Source: an uncultured Oscillospiraceae bacterium
GTDB taxonomy: Bacteria; Bacillota; Clostridia; Oscillospirales; Ruminococcaceae
DNA: 15,548 nt
Reading direction: 5' to 3'
Assembly: GCA_910579545.1 (NCBI GenBank)
Contig: CAJTVI010000044.1
Span: 7,024 to 22,571, forward strand
Shown: positions 14,343 to 15,548 of the stretch, piece after piece
How the letters are laid out: each line of letters starts with the position of its first letter
How positions within the stretch are numbered: the first letter of the stretch is position 1
Made by a program: the position numbers and the translations under genes
Notes under the pieces: generated by a model
Told to the model about the DNA's origin: nothing
What the model saw: only the letters and a program-made list of their open reading frames with translations
Databases searched by the model: none

Positions 14343-14503
14343 GAACCTGTATTCACAAGCTTACACGGCCGTCTGGGCGGTGATTTTGCCCGCCTGCGGC
14401 GTTAAAAAATCTTGAAATCCACCAAGGGTTCCTGCGATTTTTTGCCTTGCAGGCGAACAAAATCCCTCGCCCATCCAGCATCCTCGCTTACGAATACAGG
14501 TTC
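14343..14503. mobile_element. 161-bp imperfect palindrome with TTA direct repeats: probable MITE
   Basis: The ends GAACCTGTATTCACAAGC (14343-14360) and GCTTACGAATACAGGTTC (14486-14503) are inverted repeats with two mismatches in 18. Similarity continues inward through almost the whole arm (shared blocks TGGGCG, GATTTTG, CGCCTGC, AAAAATC), so about 80 bases on each side fold back. The trinucleotide TTA flanks both ends (14340-14342 and 14504-14506), as expected of a 3-bp target duplication. It has no coding capacity. Its right TTA is the stop codon of the SprA-like gene read on the minus strand. Mobilisation by an IS5-like or similar transposase elsewhere is inference. Confidence 0.75.
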
Positions 14504-15331
14504 TTATACCAGCACCGAAAAGCCGCCGGCGTCCTCTTTGCCGCCGATGCGTTCGGTAAGCGGTTCGCTGCTGGCCGCCGTGGTGGTGCGGGTGGTGCCG
14601 CCCGACACATACGCCCGGCCGCACTCGGGGCAGATGGCGGTCTGGTAGCTTACCGACTGGCTGATGACCTCCCGGTCCTCCCGCAGGGCCTTGGCCTGCT
14701 CGCGCACCACATGCTCCATCTCGTGCCCGCGCACCTTGGAGGCGGCAAGTTCCGGGGCAATGTGGGAGGCGGTTTTAAAGGAAACGCCCGGATCGTCCGA
14801 GCCGTCCTGGTATTTGCGCTCCTTGCAGGTCTGGCACTCGGCCTCCTCCATCACCTCGCGGGCGCTCTTGGCCTCCTCGGGGCCCTGGGCGCTTTCGGCC
14901 TTTTGCAAGGCCCCCTTGAGCCCCCCGGCCCCTTTGAGGGCCTCGGCCCCCACAAGCTGCCGCCCCACCGCCTGGGCGGCGGAATAGGCCGCCTTGGCCT
15001 GGGCGCTGGCGTTGGAGGCCGGGCCGGCGTCCTGCATTTTTTGCAGGGCCTCCGGGCTCAAAAACTCCATCCGGCTGCGGCCGGCCAGGGCCGCGGGGTC
15101 GCTCTGCCAGCGGCGCACAAGGTCGGCCTCGTCCTGCACCTGCGCCGCCTGGGGCACTGGGCGCACCGGATCCACCGGCTGCACCGGAACATCCGGCTGG
15201 GCAGCCGGCAAAACTGCCGACGGGGCCGGCGTGCGGCCCGCCGCGGCCACGCCCCCGGCCCGCTGGGCCGCAAGCGCTCCGGTGTAGTAGGGGTTTTGGT
15301 TGTATAAGTAGCCGGATACGCCGGTGATCAT
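14504..15331 (-). CDS. SprA-like putative zinc metallopeptidase
   Basis: The protein has 275 residues. The ATG at 15331 is preferred because GAGAGGA lies 9 bases upstream; an ATG nine bases earlier sits too close to that site. The N-terminus (about 1-65) is Ala/Pro-rich, followed by helical Ala-rich sequence to about 160. The C-terminal part resembles SprA-related proteins: CQTCKERKYQDGSDDPGVSF (166-185), then HIAPELAASKVRGHEMEHVVREQAKA, where His203-Glu204-Met-Glu-His207 forms an HExxH zinc site. CPEC (234-237) could pair with CQTC (166-169) to bind a second, structural zinc. There is no signal peptide or membrane helix, so it is probably cytoplasmic. It has its own promoter and appears monocistronic; a MITE-like element begins immediately after its stop codon. 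Enzyme activity and substrate are unknown. The family name rests on motif resemblance. Confidence 0.75.
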   Translation of the reverse strand: MITGVSGYLYNQNPYYTGALAAQRAGGVAAAGRTPAPSAVLPAAQPDVPVQPVDPVRPVPQAAQVQDEADLVRRWQSDPAALAGRSRMEFLSPEALQKMQDAGPASNASAQAKAAYSAAQAVGRQLVGAEALKGAGGLKGALQKAESAQGPEEAKSAREVMEEAECQTCKERKYQDGSDDPGVSFKTASHIAPELAASKVRGHEMEHVVREQAKALREDREVISQSVSYQTAICPECGRAYVSGGTTRTTTAASSEPLTERIGGKEDAGGFSVLV

Positions 15332-15384
15332 CGCGATCATTCCTCTCTTTGCCAAAAACAGGATGGGCAAACTTCTCCAACATC

Positions 15385-15413
15385 AGTATACAGGATTTTT
15401 ATGGAAAATACAA
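15385..15413 (-). promoter_or_regulatory. Promoter of the SprA-like gene
   Basis: On the minus strand, TTGTAT (15413-15408) and TATACT (15390-15385) are spaced by 17 bases. The expected transcript start is near 15378, about 47 bases before the ATG at 15331. Confidence 0.72.
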
Positions 15414-15548
15414 GGGGGGCAGGGCGCGGGAGTCGCAGGGCGGCGAGGTCACCTGGGCGCGTGCAGCCGCTGGCGAACCCCGGCACCGAGGACCAGGCCG
15501 ACCGCAAGGCCCAGAAGTGCGAGCACATCTGCACCTACGATTGCCTCA
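15401..15548 (+). CDS. Possible start of a plus-strand gene running off the window
   Basis: From ATG at 15401 (or GTG at 15461) the frame is open to the edge. From about 15461 on almost every codon ends in G or C, typical of real genes here, and the translation LANPGTEDQADRKAQKCEHICTYDC looks natural, with three cysteines and a histidine. The part before 15461 is much less gene-like and overlaps the minus-strand promoter, so the true start is more likely internal or the reading frame has shifted. No ribosome site is convincing. I recognise no family. It could be a remnant. Confidence 0.3.
   Translation, partial: MENTRGAGRGSRRAARSPGRVQPLANPGTEDQADRKAQKCEHICTYDCL

Overview
The window is GC-rich throughout. 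Genes are preceded by strong AGGAGG-type ribosome binding sites and by sigma-A-like promoters (TTGACA / TATAAT with 16-17 bp spacers), and GTG and TTG starts occur. Together with the gene families present (CapEFG, DUF2304, a KtrB-like transporter, a SprA-like metalloprotein), this suggests a high-GC Clostridia bacterium, perhaps a gut Oscillospiraceae/Ruminococcaceae relative of Faecalibacterium, Gemmiger or Subdoligranulum. The taxon is inference; no rRNA is present.

Layout. (1) 1-927, minus: a redoxin-like protein without the usual catalytic cysteines and with a Pro/Ala-rich tail, cut by the window edge, with its own promoter at 1037-1064. (2) 1279-10151, minus: an eight-gene glycan operon read from a promoter at 10239-10267. 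The order is capE, capF, capG (UDP-N-acetyl-L-fucosamine synthesis), a WbuB-like GT4, a DPM1-like GT2, a DUF2304 membrane protein, an MBOAT O-acyltransferase and a membrane-anchored SGNH/DltD-like protein. (3) 10362-11924, plus: pepT (aminotripeptidase) with a structured leader, three 29-bp tandem repeats and a strong terminator. (4) 11990-12669, minus: a Phd/YefM antitoxin and PIN toxin pair with a palindrome over its own -10 box. (5) 12728-14098, minus: a KtrB/TrkH-like K+ translocation subunit. (6) 14150-14302, plus: tRNA-Arg(CCU) with promoter and terminator. (7) 14343-14503: a 161-bp imperfect palindrome with TTA direct repeats, a probable MITE. (8) 14504-15331, minus: a SprA-like putative zinc metallopeptidase with promoter. 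(9) 15401-15548: the right edge, perhaps the start of a plus-strand gene.

How the genes work together. The glycan operon is coherent. CapE, CapF and CapG convert UDP-GlcNAc to UDP-L-FucNAc, the WbuB-like enzyme probably transfers L-FucNAc, and the GT2/DUF2304 pair probably makes or uses a lipid-linked sugar. The MBOAT/SGNH pair probably exports acyl groups and attaches them to the surface glycan. No initiating phosphoglycosyltransferase, flippase or polymerase lies in the operon, so it must work with genes elsewhere or modify another polymer. The remaining genes are ordinary chromosomal or small accessory units. The best candidates for something undescribed are the Cys-less redoxin-like protein, the SprA-like protein, the GT2/DUF2304/acylation module and the MITE.
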